Positions 26,215-35,165 of a stretch of DNA of 64,000 nucleotides are shown here, piece by piece (within the stretch, counting starts at the first letter, position 1; each line of letters opens with the position of its first letter). The DNA is from MED-G105 sp039025235. GTDB taxonomy: Bacteria > Pseudomonadota > Alphaproteobacteria > Caulobacterales > Parvularculaceae. The DNA lies in the NCBI GenBank assembly GCA_039025235.1, contig JBCCOS010000008.1:62001-126000 (forward strand). The letters are read 5' to 3'. Below the pieces are notes generated by a model that saw only the letters and a list, made by a program, of their open reading frames with translations, did no database searches and had not been told where the DNA came from. The translations under genes were made by a program, and so were the position numbers.

Positions 26215-27751
26215 TGTCTAAGTTTGAAAACTTAGTGAACTGCCCTTCAAATGCGAGTTTCACTGGGCCGATGGGACCATGACGTTGTTTGGCAATAATA
26301 ACCTCAGCGATACCGCGGGCCTCTTCCATACGCTCTACCCAGCGGGCATGACTTTTTTGATGGTCATCACCATCACCCTTCGGTTCTGAGCGACTGAGAT
26401 AGTATTCTTCACGATAAACAAACAGTACTGCATCAGCATCTTGCTCAATTGATCCCGACTCTCTGAGGTCAGAGAGCATTGGCCTTTTATCGTCACGCGC
26501 TTCAACTTGCCGTGATAATTGCGACAGCGCGATGATTGGGACATTCAATTCCTTGGCTAAGGCTTTCAACCCAACGGAGATTTCTGTGATTTCTTGAACG
26601 CGATTATCTCCTTTCTTTGAGGAGCCTGATAATAGCTGCAAGTAATCGACGATAAGTAGCCCGAGCCCATGTTGACGCTTTAATCGTCGGGCGCGCGCCG
26701 CAACCTGGGAAATCGAAAGACCGCCAGTATCATCAATATGGAGTGGCAATGCTGAGAGTTCTTGGGCTTTGTGGTAAATTCTATCGAAAGATGACTCGTC
26801 GATCGTTCCACGTCGAATTTCATTCGATGGAACTTCCGACATTTCTGACAATATCCTCATTGCAAGTTGGTCAGCGGACATTTCCAATGAGAAAAAACCA
26901 ACGACAGCCCCGTCTTCGTTCTCGCCATTGGCGTTATCGTTTGAGCTATTGCGCTGAGTCGCTTCCATTCGTGCTCTTGCGGCATTGACAGCAATATTTG
27001 TTGCAAAAGCCGTTTTGCCCATCGATGGACGCCCAGCGAGTATAATGAGGTCGGAAGGATGCAATCCGCCCATAAGATCGTCAAGATCTACGAATCCGGA
27101 GGAAACACCCGATATCCCACCCCCTCTTTTCAAGGCGGCATCGGCGACATTAACCGCTTCTATGAGTGCTGTGTTGAAGGTTTTAAAACCAGAACCGTAT
27201 TTGCCTGTTTCAGCAAGGGCATAAAGGCTTTTTTCAGCATCTTGTAATTGCGCATCTGGTGGGTCATCGAGAGCGGCCCTTGAGGCGCGTGAAGCGACTT
27301 CGCCTCCGATGTTAATGAGACCGCGACAAACGGCGAGATCGAAAATGACGCGCGCATAATCATGGGCGCTTGTTGTGGCGGGGACACCAGCTGCAAGGGC
27401 TTCTAGATACTTTCTCCCACCCGCTTCTACAAAACCATCCGACGAACTCAAATACGCGTCGGTTGTCACTGGCGAGGCCAAGCGACCGTTTTCAATTAGG
27501 GCGCAGCACGCATCATAAATCAATGCATGAATCGGATCGAAAAAATGCTCCGTCGTAAGAAAGCTCGATACCCTATAATAAATCTCGTTATCAAAGAGGA
27601 TCGCGCCGAGAACAGCTTGTTCAGATTCCAGGCTGTAGGGTGGCTTTTGATCCGTACCCTGATCTATGCCTGAAATAGCCGTTGAATTCCGCGGCGCTTT
27701 TTGAGGTGCGCCACCCATGTTAAAGTCGTCTGGTTTTCCGCCATCTGCCAT
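26183..27751 (-). CDS. dnaB: replicative DNA helicase DnaB
   Basis: The hexameric helicase that unwinds DNA at the fork. An N-terminal primase-interaction domain (PYSLESEQAVLGAIL onward) is followed by the RecA-like motor with Walker A GRPSMGKTAFA, Walker B LLIVDYLQLL and SQLSRQVE-R. It is 522 residues from ATG 27751. The frame can begin at 27766, but that ATG directly abuts the T-run of a terminator, so I prefer the later start (MADGGKPDDF). A spacer rich in Asn/Gly (NSSNDNANGENEDG) lies inside the motor domain, after the Walker A helix. It is transcribed with alr downstream. Confidence 0.95.
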   Translation of the reverse strand: MADGGKPDDFNMGGAPQKAPRNSTAISGIDQGTDQKPPYSLESEQAVLGAILFDNEIYYRVSSFLTTEHFFDPIHALIYDACCALIENGRLASPVTTDAYLSSSDGFVEAGGRKYLEALAAGVPATTSAHDYARVIFDLAVCRGLINIGGEVASRASRAALDDPPDAQLQDAEKSLYALAETGKYGSGFKTFNTALIEAVNVADAALKRGGGISGVSSGFVDLDDLMGGLHPSDLIILAGRPSMGKTAFATNIAVNAARARMEATQRNSSNDNANGENEDGAVVGFFSLEMSADQLAMRILSEMSEVPSNEIRRGTIDESSFDRIYHKAQELSALPLHIDDTGGLSISQVAARARRLKRQHGLGLLIVDYLQLLSGSSKKGDNRVQEITEISVGLKALAKELNVPIIALSQLSRQVEARDDKRPMLSDLRESGSIEQDADAVLFVYREEYYLSRSEPKGDGDDHQKSHARWVERMEEARGIAEVIIAKQRHGPIGPVKLAFEGQFTKFSNLDSGRYNDHYHG

Positions 27752-27766
27752 GCTTCTTAGGAACAT

Positions 27767-27795
27767 AAAAAACGCCGCCCGTCGAGCGGGCGGCG
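27767..27795 (-). terminator. intrinsic terminator between rplI and dnaB
   Basis: On the minus strand, CGCCGCCCG pairs with CGGGCGGCG (27773-27781 with 27787-27795, five-base loop), followed at once by TTTTTT (27767-27772). It lies about 80 bases past the rplI stop and ends exactly at a possible dnaB ATG. It should end the ribosomal-protein transcript, so dnaB would need its own promoter or read-through. Confidence 0.88.
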
Positions 27796-27877
27796 TCGTT
27801 GTTTTTCCAAAATGACTAATATAAAAATGTGGAGAACTATTGTTTAGAGCACCGAATCAAAGGTGACTTTAAAATAG

Positions 27878-28486
27878 TTATACCGCGGTCGCGTCCTCGC
27901 CATCATCCGTTGGCTCAGTATCGGCAACGGCTTTACCACTTTCTTCGTCAAAGAATTCGGCTGCTTCTTCTCCGTCCTCTGACGGTTCATCGGTATCGCG
28001 TGCAAGTACATTCTCACCGCGCGCTTGGCGCAGAGCCTCGTCCTCAGATCGAGCAATATTTATTTCAATTGTTGCGGTCACCTCTGGGTGAAGCACAATT
28101 CTCACCTTCGATATGCCGAGTGTTTTCAGTGGCTTATCGAGGCGCACTTGTGATCTTGCAATTTGAACGCCGTCAGCACTCGCTGTTTCTGCAATATCGC
28201 GTGTGGAAACCGAGCCGTACAACATGCCCGTTTCCGATGCCTGACGGATCACCACGAAGGATCGTCCATCAAGTTTAGACGCCGCAGCGTCTGCGTCTTT
28301 TTTGCGTTCAAGATTGCGCGCTTCGAGTTCGGCGCGCTGCGTTTCAAATATTTTCTTATTGGTATCATTAGCTCGCAGCGCTTTTTTCTGTGGAAGAAGA
28401 TAGTTGCGTGCATAACCAGGACGAACTTTTACCACGTCGCCCATTTGTCCCAAATTCTCAACGCGTTCGAGCAAAATCAGTTCCAT
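27878..28486 (-). CDS. rplI: 50S ribosomal protein L9
   Basis: A large-subunit protein that binds 23S rRNA. The N-terminal domain is canonical (MELILLERVENLGQMGDVVK...GYARNYLLP), followed by the long connecting helix and the C-terminal domain. The 202 residues exceed the usual ~150, and the extra ~45 are a strongly acidic tail (from about residue 160: DTDEPSEDGEEAAEFFDEE and on to the end). It is third in the rpsF-rpsR-rplI operon, five bases after rpsR. Confidence 0.96.
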   Translation of the reverse strand: MELILLERVENLGQMGDVVKVRPGYARNYLLPQKKALRANDTNKKIFETQRAELEARNLERKKDADAAASKLDGRSFVVIRQASETGMLYGSVSTRDIAETASADGVQIARSQVRLDKPLKTLGISKVRIVLHPEVTATIEINIARSEDEALRQARGENVLARDTDEPSEDGEEAAEFFDEESGKAVADTEPTDDGEDATAV

Positions 28487-28491
28487 GACCG

Positions 28492-28716
28492 TTACTCCCC
28501 TACATAAGGAAGCAAGGCGAGAAATCTTGCACGTTTGATCGCGCGAGCAAGTTCACGTTGCTTTTTGAAAGATACAGCTGAAATCCTTGAAGGAACAATT
28601 TTCCCGCGTTCAGAAATAAACCGCTGCAATAATTTCGGGTCTTTATAGTCAATTTTCGGTGCATTATCACCAGAAAACGGACATGTCTTACGACGGCGAA
28701 CAAAACCTTTTGACAT
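28492..28716 (-). CDS. rpsR: 30S ribosomal protein S18
   Basis: A 74-residue small-subunit protein with the family core CPFSGDNAPKIDYKD, LLQRFISERGKIVP, and the basic RAIKRARFLALLP end. It sits between rpsF (12 bases upstream) and rplI (5 bases downstream) in the standard operon. Confidence 0.97.
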   Translation of the reverse strand: MSKGFVRRRKTCPFSGDNAPKIDYKDPKLLQRFISERGKIVPSRISAVSFKKQRELARAIKRARFLALLPYVGE

Positions 28717-28728
28717 AATTAACGCCTC

Positions 28729-29127
28729 CTAACGCCGGTCACGATCTCGGTCACGATCCCGATCTCTATCCCTGTCCCTGTCACGACCACCGCGGTCTGA
28801 TTTATCGCGTCGACTTAAGACAGGTGATGGTTTTTCGTTTAGTTCTTCTACACGGATCGTCAAAAAACGCAGAACGTCTTCATTGATTTTTTCTTGGCGT
28901 TCGAGTTCTTGAACCGCAGCTGCTGGGGCTTCGATATTAAGGAGGCCGTAGTGACCTTTGCGGTTCTTGTTGATCTTGTATTGAAGGTTACGAAGGCCCC
29001 AATATTCCGATTTCTCAATTTTACCACCGTTATCTTTTACGATGGTATGTAGTGTTTCCGTTAGTGCCTCCACTTGCGCAGGAGAAATGTCCTGACGAGC
29101 AATGAAGACATGCTCATATAATGGCAT
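28729..29127 (-). CDS. rpsF: 30S ribosomal protein S6 with Arg-Asp repeat tail
   Basis: Binds 16S rRNA with S18. The S6 fold starts MPLYEHVFIARQDIS and includes YWGLRNLQYKINKNRKGHYG. I place the start at ATG 29127, giving 132 residues; the frame runs 44 codons further upstream but without family similarity. After residue ~110 comes a low-complexity tail with about eight Arg-Asp dipeptides in a row, ending RR. The tail is coded by a run of mixed CGN/AGR and GAY codons and is not a perfect DNA repeat. It is first in the rpsF-rpsR-rplI operon and divergent from fabD. Confidence 0.95.
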   Translation of the reverse strand: MPLYEHVFIARQDISPAQVEALTETLHTIVKDNGGKIEKSEYWGLRNLQYKINKNRKGHYGLLNIEAPAAAVQELERQEKINEDVLRFLTIRVEELNEKPSPVLSRRDKSDRGGRDRDRDRDRDRDRDRDRR

Positions 29128-29457
29128 GGTGAACCAGCTCCAATTTAATTCGGCGGAGACAAAGGGGATGCACGTAAGCTGGAAGCGCAAACCACATGGC
29201 CTTTGGATCGAATACCTCGCGAGCCAATCCCGCGGAACCAAATATGCGCTGAAACGCATCGTTGGCGGCTTCGACCGCCGATCCCAGCCTCAGCGAGTAT
29301 GACATAAACCTATCCAAGGCAAGCATAATTGCTCAATAATCTATCTTCCGTCACCACCGTTCTTGGCCTATGAGGCAATCCGCGCTAACGGAGCGATTAA
29401 TATTAACCTCCCTTGCGAATAGCGGGTATGAAAGACCGAGATTTGGAGAATGCTATC
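29128..29457. other. divergent intergenic region (rpsF operon / fabD cluster)
   Basis: About 330 bases between two core divergent operons. It must carry both promoters. Both open frames extend into it (rpsF upstream codons, fabD upstream codons from 29413), but neither extension is supported by homology or ribosome sites. No clear -35/-10 pair or palindrome was convincing by eye. Confidence 0.4.
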
Positions 29458-30399
29458 ATGGGTCATGCGTATGTTTTTCCAGGCCAAGGAAGCCAAACGC
29501 CCGGAATGGGAAAAGAACTGGCCGATGCATTTTCAGCGGCGCGAGAAGTCTTTGAAGAAGTTGATGATGCCCTTGGACGATCGTTATCAAAATTAATGTG
29601 GAGCGACGATGTCGACGCTATCAACCTGACGATTAATGCGCAGCCAGCACTAATGGCACATTCGATTGCCGCGTTTCGCGTTTTGGAAAAAGAGGCCAAT
29701 ACTGAGGTTGCGAAAGCGAGTTTTGTTGCCGGGCATTCTCTTGGTGAATATTCTGCACTTTGCGCCGCTGGCGCGTTGTCCATTGCGGACACAGCAAAAA
29801 TGCTTCATGCGCGCGGTAAAGCGATGCAGGCGGCAACGCCGGCTGGGCAAGGAGGAATGGCGGCATTGCTTGGCATTACCATCGAGGCCGCAGAAGCGGC
29901 AATAAAGGCCACGCCGGGCGAGGGGATACTAGAAGTGGCAAATGACAATGCACCTGGCCAAGTGGTGGTGTCGGGTGACTTGGATCGCATTAAATCCCTT
30001 GTCGAGAGTGCCCGATCGCACAAAATAAAGATGGTGAAGATCCTCCCAGTATCTGCGGCTTTTCACTCATCAATGATGGCGCCTGCTGCTGATGCCATGC
30101 GTCCCATTCTAGAAGAGGCATCATTCTCGCCGTTTGAAGTGCCTGTTGTTGATAACGTGACCGCCAGGCCGACATCACGGCCGGAAGAAATCAGAACGCT
30201 ACTTGTCGATCAAATCACGGAACGCGTTCGGTGGACTGATAGCGTTTCTTATATGGTTGAGCAGGGTGTAAGTCGCTTTTTTGAGATTGGAACAGGTAAA
30301 ATCCTTAGCGGTTTGATAAGGCGTATTGCTAAGGAAACTGAAACTGTGAATTTCGGCGTTCCGGATGATATTGATGCCTTTATAAAGACATACGCTTAG
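29458..30399 (+). CDS. fabD: malonyl-CoA:ACP transacylase
   Basis: Loads malonyl onto ACP for fatty-acid synthesis. It has the GQGSQTPGMGKEL N-terminal motif, nucleophile Ser in GHSLGEYSALC, the conserved Arg/His sites (AAFHSSMM), and GTGKILSGLIRR near the end. I place the start at ATG 29458, where GGAG stands nine bases upstream and the family N-terminus (MGHAYVFPGQGSQ) begins, giving 313 residues. A 15-codon extension to 29413 is possible but unlikely. It is first in fabD-fabG-acpP-fabF-mltG-yicC-gmk. Its TAG stop is in a TAGAGC motif that begins a repeat-like stretch. Confidence 0.96.
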   Translation: MGHAYVFPGQGSQTPGMGKELADAFSAAREVFEEVDDALGRSLSKLMWSDDVDAINLTINAQPALMAHSIAAFRVLEKEANTEVAKASFVAGHSLGEYSALCAAGALSIADTAKMLHARGKAMQAATPAGQGGMAALLGITIEAAEAAIKATPGEGILEVANDNAPGQVVVSGDLDRIKSLVESARSHKIKMVKILPVSAAFHSSMMAPAADAMRPILEEASFSPFEVPVVDNVTARPTSRPEEIRTLLVDQITERVRWTDSVSYMVEQGVSRFFEIGTGKILSGLIRRIAKETETVNFGVPDDIDAFIKTYA

Positions 30400-30515
30400 A
30401 GCAAAAGTTCGTCACCTAGGTTCAAGATAAGATTATCCGCTGGGCTCAAAACGAAGAAACGAAAGCATCGGTTTGATTCCGTCTAAACATCCCTTGGTCT
30501 AACAAATAAATAACA
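30397..30515. repeat. candidate intergenic repeat remnant after fabD
   Basis: Starts TAGAGC at the fabD stop codon and has a GGCTC at 30449-30453, the same edge motifs as copies A-C. It is followed by a stretch ending TTTGATTCCGTCTAAAC. The interior does not match copies A-C, so this is either a diverged element or a different family. No gene lies in it. Confidence 0.4.
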
Positions 30516-30581
30516 TCATCTAACGCGGTTTACTCAGTCGCCTTTATCTTAGGTAAGACGCATACATATCGGAGCTTCCTC

Positions 30582-31319
30582 ATGTTTAATTTAAGTGGAA
30601 AATGTGCCCTCGTCACTGGTGCGACGGGTGGTATCGGCGGCGCCATTGCTAAAGCACTCCACCAGCAAGGCGCGCGCGTTGCGCTGTCGGGAACGCGTGA
30701 GGAAAAACTAAAACAACTGCAAGAGGAACTGGGTGACCGTGCATTCATAACGCCCTGTAATCTCAGTGATTTAGATGCCGTTGACGGACTCCCCAAGACG
30801 GCTTCAGAGGCGATGGGGGGCTTACACATTGTTGTTGCAAATGCCGGTGTGACGCGTGACACGCTGATGATGATGATGAAACCTGACATGTGGGATGAGG
30901 TGCTGAAAATTAATTTGACGGCCTATTTTAGGCTTTCAAAAGCGTCTTTGCGCATGCTGACAAAACAACGTTTTGGCCGAATTATTGGGATCACTTCTGT
31001 CGTGGGCGTCACCGGTAACCCTGGGCAAGCAAATTATGCGGCTTCAAAAGCCGGAATGATTTCCATGTCAAAGTCACTTGCATCGGAAATTGCATCGCGA
31101 AATGTCACCGTGAACTGCATTGCCCCTGGATTTATTGAAACCGCGATGACAGACGCCCTTAATGATGATCAAAAACAAATGATTCTTGGTCGCATTCCTG
31201 CGGGAAAGATGGGTAATTCCGAAGATATCGCAAGTGCTGCGGTCTATCTTGCGAGCGATGAGGCATCCTATGTGACAGGACAAACACTCCATGTAAATGG
31301 CGGGATGGCCATGATTTAA
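30582..31319 (+). CDS. fabG: 3-oxoacyl-ACP reductase
   Basis: A 245-residue NADPH-dependent short-chain dehydrogenase for the first reduction of each elongation cycle. It has the cofactor motif TGATGGIGG, NAG (VVANAGVTRD), the catalytic Ser-Tyr-Lys set (ITSVVGVTGNPGQANYAASK), and the FabG end GQTLHVNGGMAMI. GGAG precedes ATG 30582 by about eight bases. It is 182 bases after fabD and about 196 before acpP, within the fab cluster. Confidence 0.96.
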   Translation: MFNLSGKCALVTGATGGIGGAIAKALHQQGARVALSGTREEKLKQLQEELGDRAFITPCNLSDLDAVDGLPKTASEAMGGLHIVVANAGVTRDTLMMMMKPDMWDEVLKINLTAYFRLSKASLRMLTKQRFGRIIGITSVVGVTGNPGQANYAASKAGMISMSKSLASEIASRNVTVNCIAPGFIETAMTDALNDDQKQMILGRIPAGKMGNSEDIASAAVYLASDEASYVTGQTLHVNGGMAMI

Positions 31320-31515
31320 TCCGTGAATATCGAGATGCTGCAGCGCAAAAACTTATGCATCCCGTTGCAACTAGTCGCAATATGCCGTAAGCGCCCCGGA
31401 GCCCGACGCGGGATGCGCATCGATCAAATCCACCACGGCGCCGGAGTATTAAAATAACTGTTTGCCGCGCCGTACGAATTACAAATGGCGCAACCATTTG
31501 TAGAAGGAGCCTTTA

Positions 31516-31752
31516 ATGACTGACTTAGCTGAACGCGTAAAAAAAATTGTTATCGAACACCTTGATGTCGATCCTTCTAAAGTTGATCCTAAAGCTGGAT
31601 TTATTGACGATCTTGGTGCTGACAGCCTTGATATTGTTGAATTGGTCATGGCTTTTGAGGAAGAATTTGACGTTGAAATTCCTGATGACGCGGCCGAAAC
31701 GATACAAACCGTTGGCGACGCGATAAAGTTCATCGAAGAACAAAAGAAGTAA
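31516..31752 (+). CDS. acpP: acyl carrier protein
   Basis: A 78-residue acidic carrier. Ser37 in GADSLDIVELV receives the 4'-phosphopantetheine arm. AGAAGGAG stands six bases before ATG 31516, a strong site fitting high expression. It lies between fabG and fabF. The ~196 bases before it probably hold its own promoter. Confidence 0.98.
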   Translation: MTDLAERVKKIVIEHLDVDPSKVDPKAGFIDDLGADSLDIVELVMAFEEEFDVEIPDDAAETIQTVGDAIKFIEEQKK

Positions 31753-31826
31753 ATCAACGTTTCAGGGACTATTCTGTGGTGAAAACCGCATGACCAGCCT
31801 TTCGCTCTGGTCGCGAAGGAAGATAT

Positions 31827-33128
31827 ATGAAACGCGCAGTGATCACAGGCATGGGGGCTGTTTCACCACTTGCCGGGTCACTGGAGCCTACCTGGCGTCG
31901 CCTTGTGGCCGGTCAATCGGGTGCCGGTCCTATTGACTCCTTCAACGCATCAAACCTCGCTTGCACGATCGCTGCTGCTGCTCCGAAATCAGACGGAATG
32001 GGCGGTGGCCAAGCGCTCATTGACGAGGGGTGTGCTGATGAGACTTTTAACTTCGATGATTGGGTCTCAAGTAAGGATCGTCGGCGCATTGATGATTTCA
32101 TTATTTATGGCATTGCTGCCGCTCAGATGGCGTATGATCACGCTGGCTTGGATATAAAAACAGAAGCTCAGCGGGAACGTGCCGGTGTTATGGCGGGGGC
32201 TGGAATTGGTGGCCTGCCAGGGATTGAAACCAATGTACTGGCGCTTCACAATCAAGGGCCACGGCGCGTTTCGCCCTTCTTTGTTACTGGATCGATCATT
32301 AATCTTATTTCGGGTCAAATTTCGATCCGTATGGGTCTTAAGGGGCCAAACCACGCCGTGGTAACGGCGTGTTCATCTAGCGCTCACGCCATCGGTGATG
32401 CTGCTAGAATGATCATGCTGGATGATGCAGATGTAATGTTTGCCGGTGGGGCTGAATCGACAATTTGTCCAATCGGTATTGCTGGTTTTGCCGCCTGTAA
32501 AGCGCTCACAACAAAATTTAATGATCGCCCGACAGAGGCTTCACGCCCATTCGATCGCGACCGTGACGGCTTCTTAATGGGGGAGGGAGCAGGTATTGTC
32601 GTAATCGAGTCGCTTGAACACGCACAAGCGCGCGGTGCAACGATATATGCTGAAATCACGGGATATGGGCTGTCTGGCGACGCCTATCATGTTACCGCTC
32701 CTGCGGAAGATGGTGATGGCGCTTATCGTGCCATGAAAATGGCCTTGAAGCGGGCGGGAATTGAGCCCGAACAGGTCGATTACATCAACGCCCATGGAAC
32801 TTCGACGCCCGTCGGCGATGAGGTAGAAGTAAAAGCAGCTGAGCGATTATTTCAGCAAAACCCCGAACACTTGGTGATGTCATCAACGAAATCTGCCACG
32901 GGTCACCTCCTCGGCGCAGCAGGGGCGCTCGAAGCTATATTCGGCGTTCTTGCTATTCGCGATGGTATTGCGCCACCAACCTTAAACCTTGAGAACCCCT
33001 CTATCGACACACCTATAAACCTCGCTCCCAAAACGGCGGTCAGAAAGCAAATCGATACTGTGCTTTCAAACTCTTTTGGTTTTGGTGGCACCAATGCAAG
33101 CCTAGTCTTACAGCGTTTCACAGGTTAA
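31827..33128 (+). CDS. fabF: 3-oxoacyl-ACP synthase II
   Basis: The condensing enzyme of chain elongation. The Cys-His-His triad is visible: Cys in VVTACSSSAHA, His in NAHGTSTPVGD and His in SATGHLLGAAG, with GFGGTNASL near the C-terminus. The 433 residues exceed the usual ~415, partly through an insert around residues 50-75 (KSDGMGGGQALIDEGCADE). AAGGAAG stands five bases before ATG 31827, 74 bases after acpP. Confidence 0.96.
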   Translation: MKRAVITGMGAVSPLAGSLEPTWRRLVAGQSGAGPIDSFNASNLACTIAAAAPKSDGMGGGQALIDEGCADETFNFDDWVSSKDRRRIDDFIIYGIAAAQMAYDHAGLDIKTEAQRERAGVMAGAGIGGLPGIETNVLALHNQGPRRVSPFFVTGSIINLISGQISIRMGLKGPNHAVVTACSSSAHAIGDAARMIMLDDADVMFAGGAESTICPIGIAGFAACKALTTKFNDRPTEASRPFDRDRDGFLMGEGAGIVVIESLEHAQARGATIYAEITGYGLSGDAYHVTAPAEDGDGAYRAMKMALKRAGIEPEQVDYINAHGTSTPVGDEVEVKAAERLFQQNPEHLVMSSTKSATGHLLGAAGALEAIFGVLAIRDGIAPPTLNLENPSIDTPINLAPKTAVRKQIDTVLSNSFGFGGTNASLVLQRFTG

Positions 33129-33248
33129 CATTTTTATCATTATCTAGGCTAAAACCGCTCAAGTGAAAAAATGTATCTTACGAGCCTCTGTGTTCTGAGT
33201 TGGGGCTCGGTCTCATAATCTGGACTTACTGTAAAAAGGGGTGACTGG

Positions 33249-34241
33249 GTGCGATCGTTCTTATCATTCTTACTAGTTTTACTTCTACTCGGAGCGGCCG
33301 CCGTTTCCGTTGGCGGATATTTTGCCCATCGTGAGGTTCATCGCCCAGGCCCGCATACAGAGGATACTGTTGTACTCCTAAAAAGTGGTTCATCCGTGTC
33401 AATGATTGCAGAAGAACTGAAATCATCAGGCGTTTTACGTCACCCGGAACTTTTTATCGTCGTTACGCGATTAACGGGTGTTGGTGGCGATTTAAAAGCA
33501 GGTGAATTTCAAATCCCTGCAGGCGCAAGCGCAATGGAGTTGATTGAGTTAATCGTCAACGGAAAAAGCATTCTCCATTATGTTACAATACCTGAGGGGT
33601 TAACGACAGCGCAGGCCTTACGCATCATTGCGGAAGACCCCATCCTTGAGGGTGAAATAACTCTGTCCCCCGCTGAAGGGACATTGTTGCCAGAAACATA
33701 TGCTTTCACCCGAAGCCAAACCCGAGATCAGATCATTAACTCGATGGTTGAAGCACAGACGACGTTTGTTGATTCCGTTTGGGATAATCGCGCTCTTGAA
33801 CTTCCGTATACGACACGAAGTGAAGCCATCATTCTGGCTTCCATTGTTGAAAAAGAAACGGCGCAACCTAATGAACGCGGGAGAATTGCGTCAGTGTTTG
33901 TTAATCGACTTCGCAAAAATATGCGATTGGAGTCTGACCCAACCGTCATTTATGGTCTAACGCAAGGTGAACCGCTCGGTCGAGGATTGCGTGCGAGTGA
34001 ATTGAAAAAATCAACGACCTATAATACTTATCGCATCTTCGGGCTTCCGCCCACACCGATTTCTAACCCTGGAAAAGATGCGATCCTTGCCGTTCTTAAC
34101 CCAGATGAAACTGATGATATTTTCTTTGTGGCAAATGGAGAGGGCGGCCACGCATTTGCATCAACACTTTCGCAACACAATCGAAATGTTGCAACGTGGC
34201 GTCGGATCGAGCGGGAGCGACGTGCTCAAACACAAGAATAG
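33249..34241 (+). CDS. mltG: endolytic murein transglycosylase MltG
   Basis: An inner-membrane lytic transglycosylase that cuts nascent glycan strands and sets their length. An N-terminal membrane anchor (about 3-25) is followed by a LysM-like segment (SGSSVSMIAEELKSSGVL) and the YceG domain with the catalytic Glu in ASIVEKETAQPNERG, then VFVNRL, LESDPTVIYG and YNTYRIFGLPPTPISNPG. GTG 33249 has AAGGGG about eight bases upstream. It follows fabF by 120 bases, the usual alphaproteobacterial order. Confidence 0.94.
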   Translation: MRSFLSFLLVLLLLGAAAVSVGGYFAHREVHRPGPHTEDTVVLLKSGSSVSMIAEELKSSGVLRHPELFIVVTRLTGVGGDLKAGEFQIPAGASAMELIELIVNGKSILHYVTIPEGLTTAQALRIIAEDPILEGEITLSPAEGTLLPETYAFTRSQTRDQIINSMVEAQTTFVDSVWDNRALELPYTTRSEAIILASIVEKETAQPNERGRIASVFVNRLRKNMRLESDPTVIYGLTQGEPLGRGLRASELKKSTTYNTYRIFGLPPTPISNPGKDAILAVLNPDETDDIFFVANGEGGHAFASTLSQHNRNVATWRRIERERRAQTQE

Positions 34242-34265
34242 TATGAATTGGGAGAATGCATAAGC

Positions 34266-35147
34266 GTGGTTCAATCCATGACAGGTTTCGCCCGTACACA
34301 AGGCGATTTAGATACCCAACCGTGGACTTGGGAAATAAAGTCGGTCAACGGTCGCGGTCTTGAACTAAGGTTACGGCTACCGTCCGGATTCGAACATTTA
34401 GAGATTGTTTGCCGCAAGATTTTAGGAGAACATTTATCAAGAGGAAATGTTCACGCCAGTCTTTCTGTTGGTTCGGTTAAATCGCAGCCTAGCTTCATCG
34501 TCAACGAAGCAAATCTTGAAGCTGCGCTTCACGCCATCAATTCAATACAAAGCAAAATACCGTGTGAGCAACCAAGACCAGAAAATATTCTGGCGCTCAA
34601 GGGCGTTTTACAAACTGACGTTGCAGAACAGGACGTCGAGACTCAAAAGCGAAACGATCAGACACTATTAGACGGCTTTGTAGCGGGATTAAAGGCGCTG
34701 AAGAGAAGCCGCGAGGCAGAAGGCGCGGTGCTCGCCCATGCGCTAGGCGGCCACCTCTCGGAAATAAAGTCCCTTCAGTCACGCGCTATGGAAACTGCCA
34801 AACATGTCGGGCCGCTTTTCCAAAAACGTCTCCAGAAACAAATTAACGAAATGCTTTCGAGTGGTGAGGTAGAACAAGGACGAATTGCGCAAGAAGCAGC
34901 TCTGCTTGCTGTGAAAGCGGACGTGCGCGAAGAATTGGATCGTCTCGATGCCCACATCAAAGCTGCAGATCGTTTACTAATGTCTGATAAGCCAATTGGT
35001 CGACGATTTGATTTTTTAGTTCAGGAATTTAACCGCGAAGCGAATACATTATGTGCTAAGGCGCCAGATTTAAGTCTTAAAGAAATTGGGTTGTCGCTAA
35101 AAACCGTCATCGACCAAATGCGAGAGCAGGTTCAGAATATAGAATAA
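34266..35147 (+). CDS. yicC: YicC-family endoribonuclease
   Basis: A 293-residue YicC/YloC protein; E. coli YicC is an endoribonuclease implicated in RyhB decay. The N-terminus VQSMTGFART fits the family start, so I choose GTG 34266 over TTG 34248. GGGAG (34250-34254) stands upstream. The C-terminus has the conserved KPIGRRFDFLVQEFNREANTL and SLKTVIDQMREQVQNIE. It lies 24 bases after mltG and just before gmk, a common order. Confidence 0.92.
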   Translation: MVQSMTGFARTQGDLDTQPWTWEIKSVNGRGLELRLRLPSGFEHLEIVCRKILGEHLSRGNVHASLSVGSVKSQPSFIVNEANLEAALHAINSIQSKIPCEQPRPENILALKGVLQTDVAEQDVETQKRNDQTLLDGFVAGLKALKRSREAEGAVLAHALGGHLSEIKSLQSRAMETAKHVGPLFQKRLQKQINEMLSSGEVEQGRIAQEAALLAVKADVREELDRLDAHIKAADRLLMSDKPIGRRFDFLVQEFNREANTLCAKAPDLSLKEIGLSLKTVIDQMREQVQNIE

Positions 35148-35165
35148 ATACGATACACGACGATA

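Noticed and set aside
28733..28790. Short tandem GATCNCGGTCAC-like repeat that could suggest a CRISPR or minisatellite
   Set aside because: It is the Arg-Asp coding tail of rpsF, with varied codons and no spacers.
29413..29457. 15-codon N-terminal extension of fabD
   Set aside because: The supported ribosome site and the family N-terminus both point to ATG 29458.
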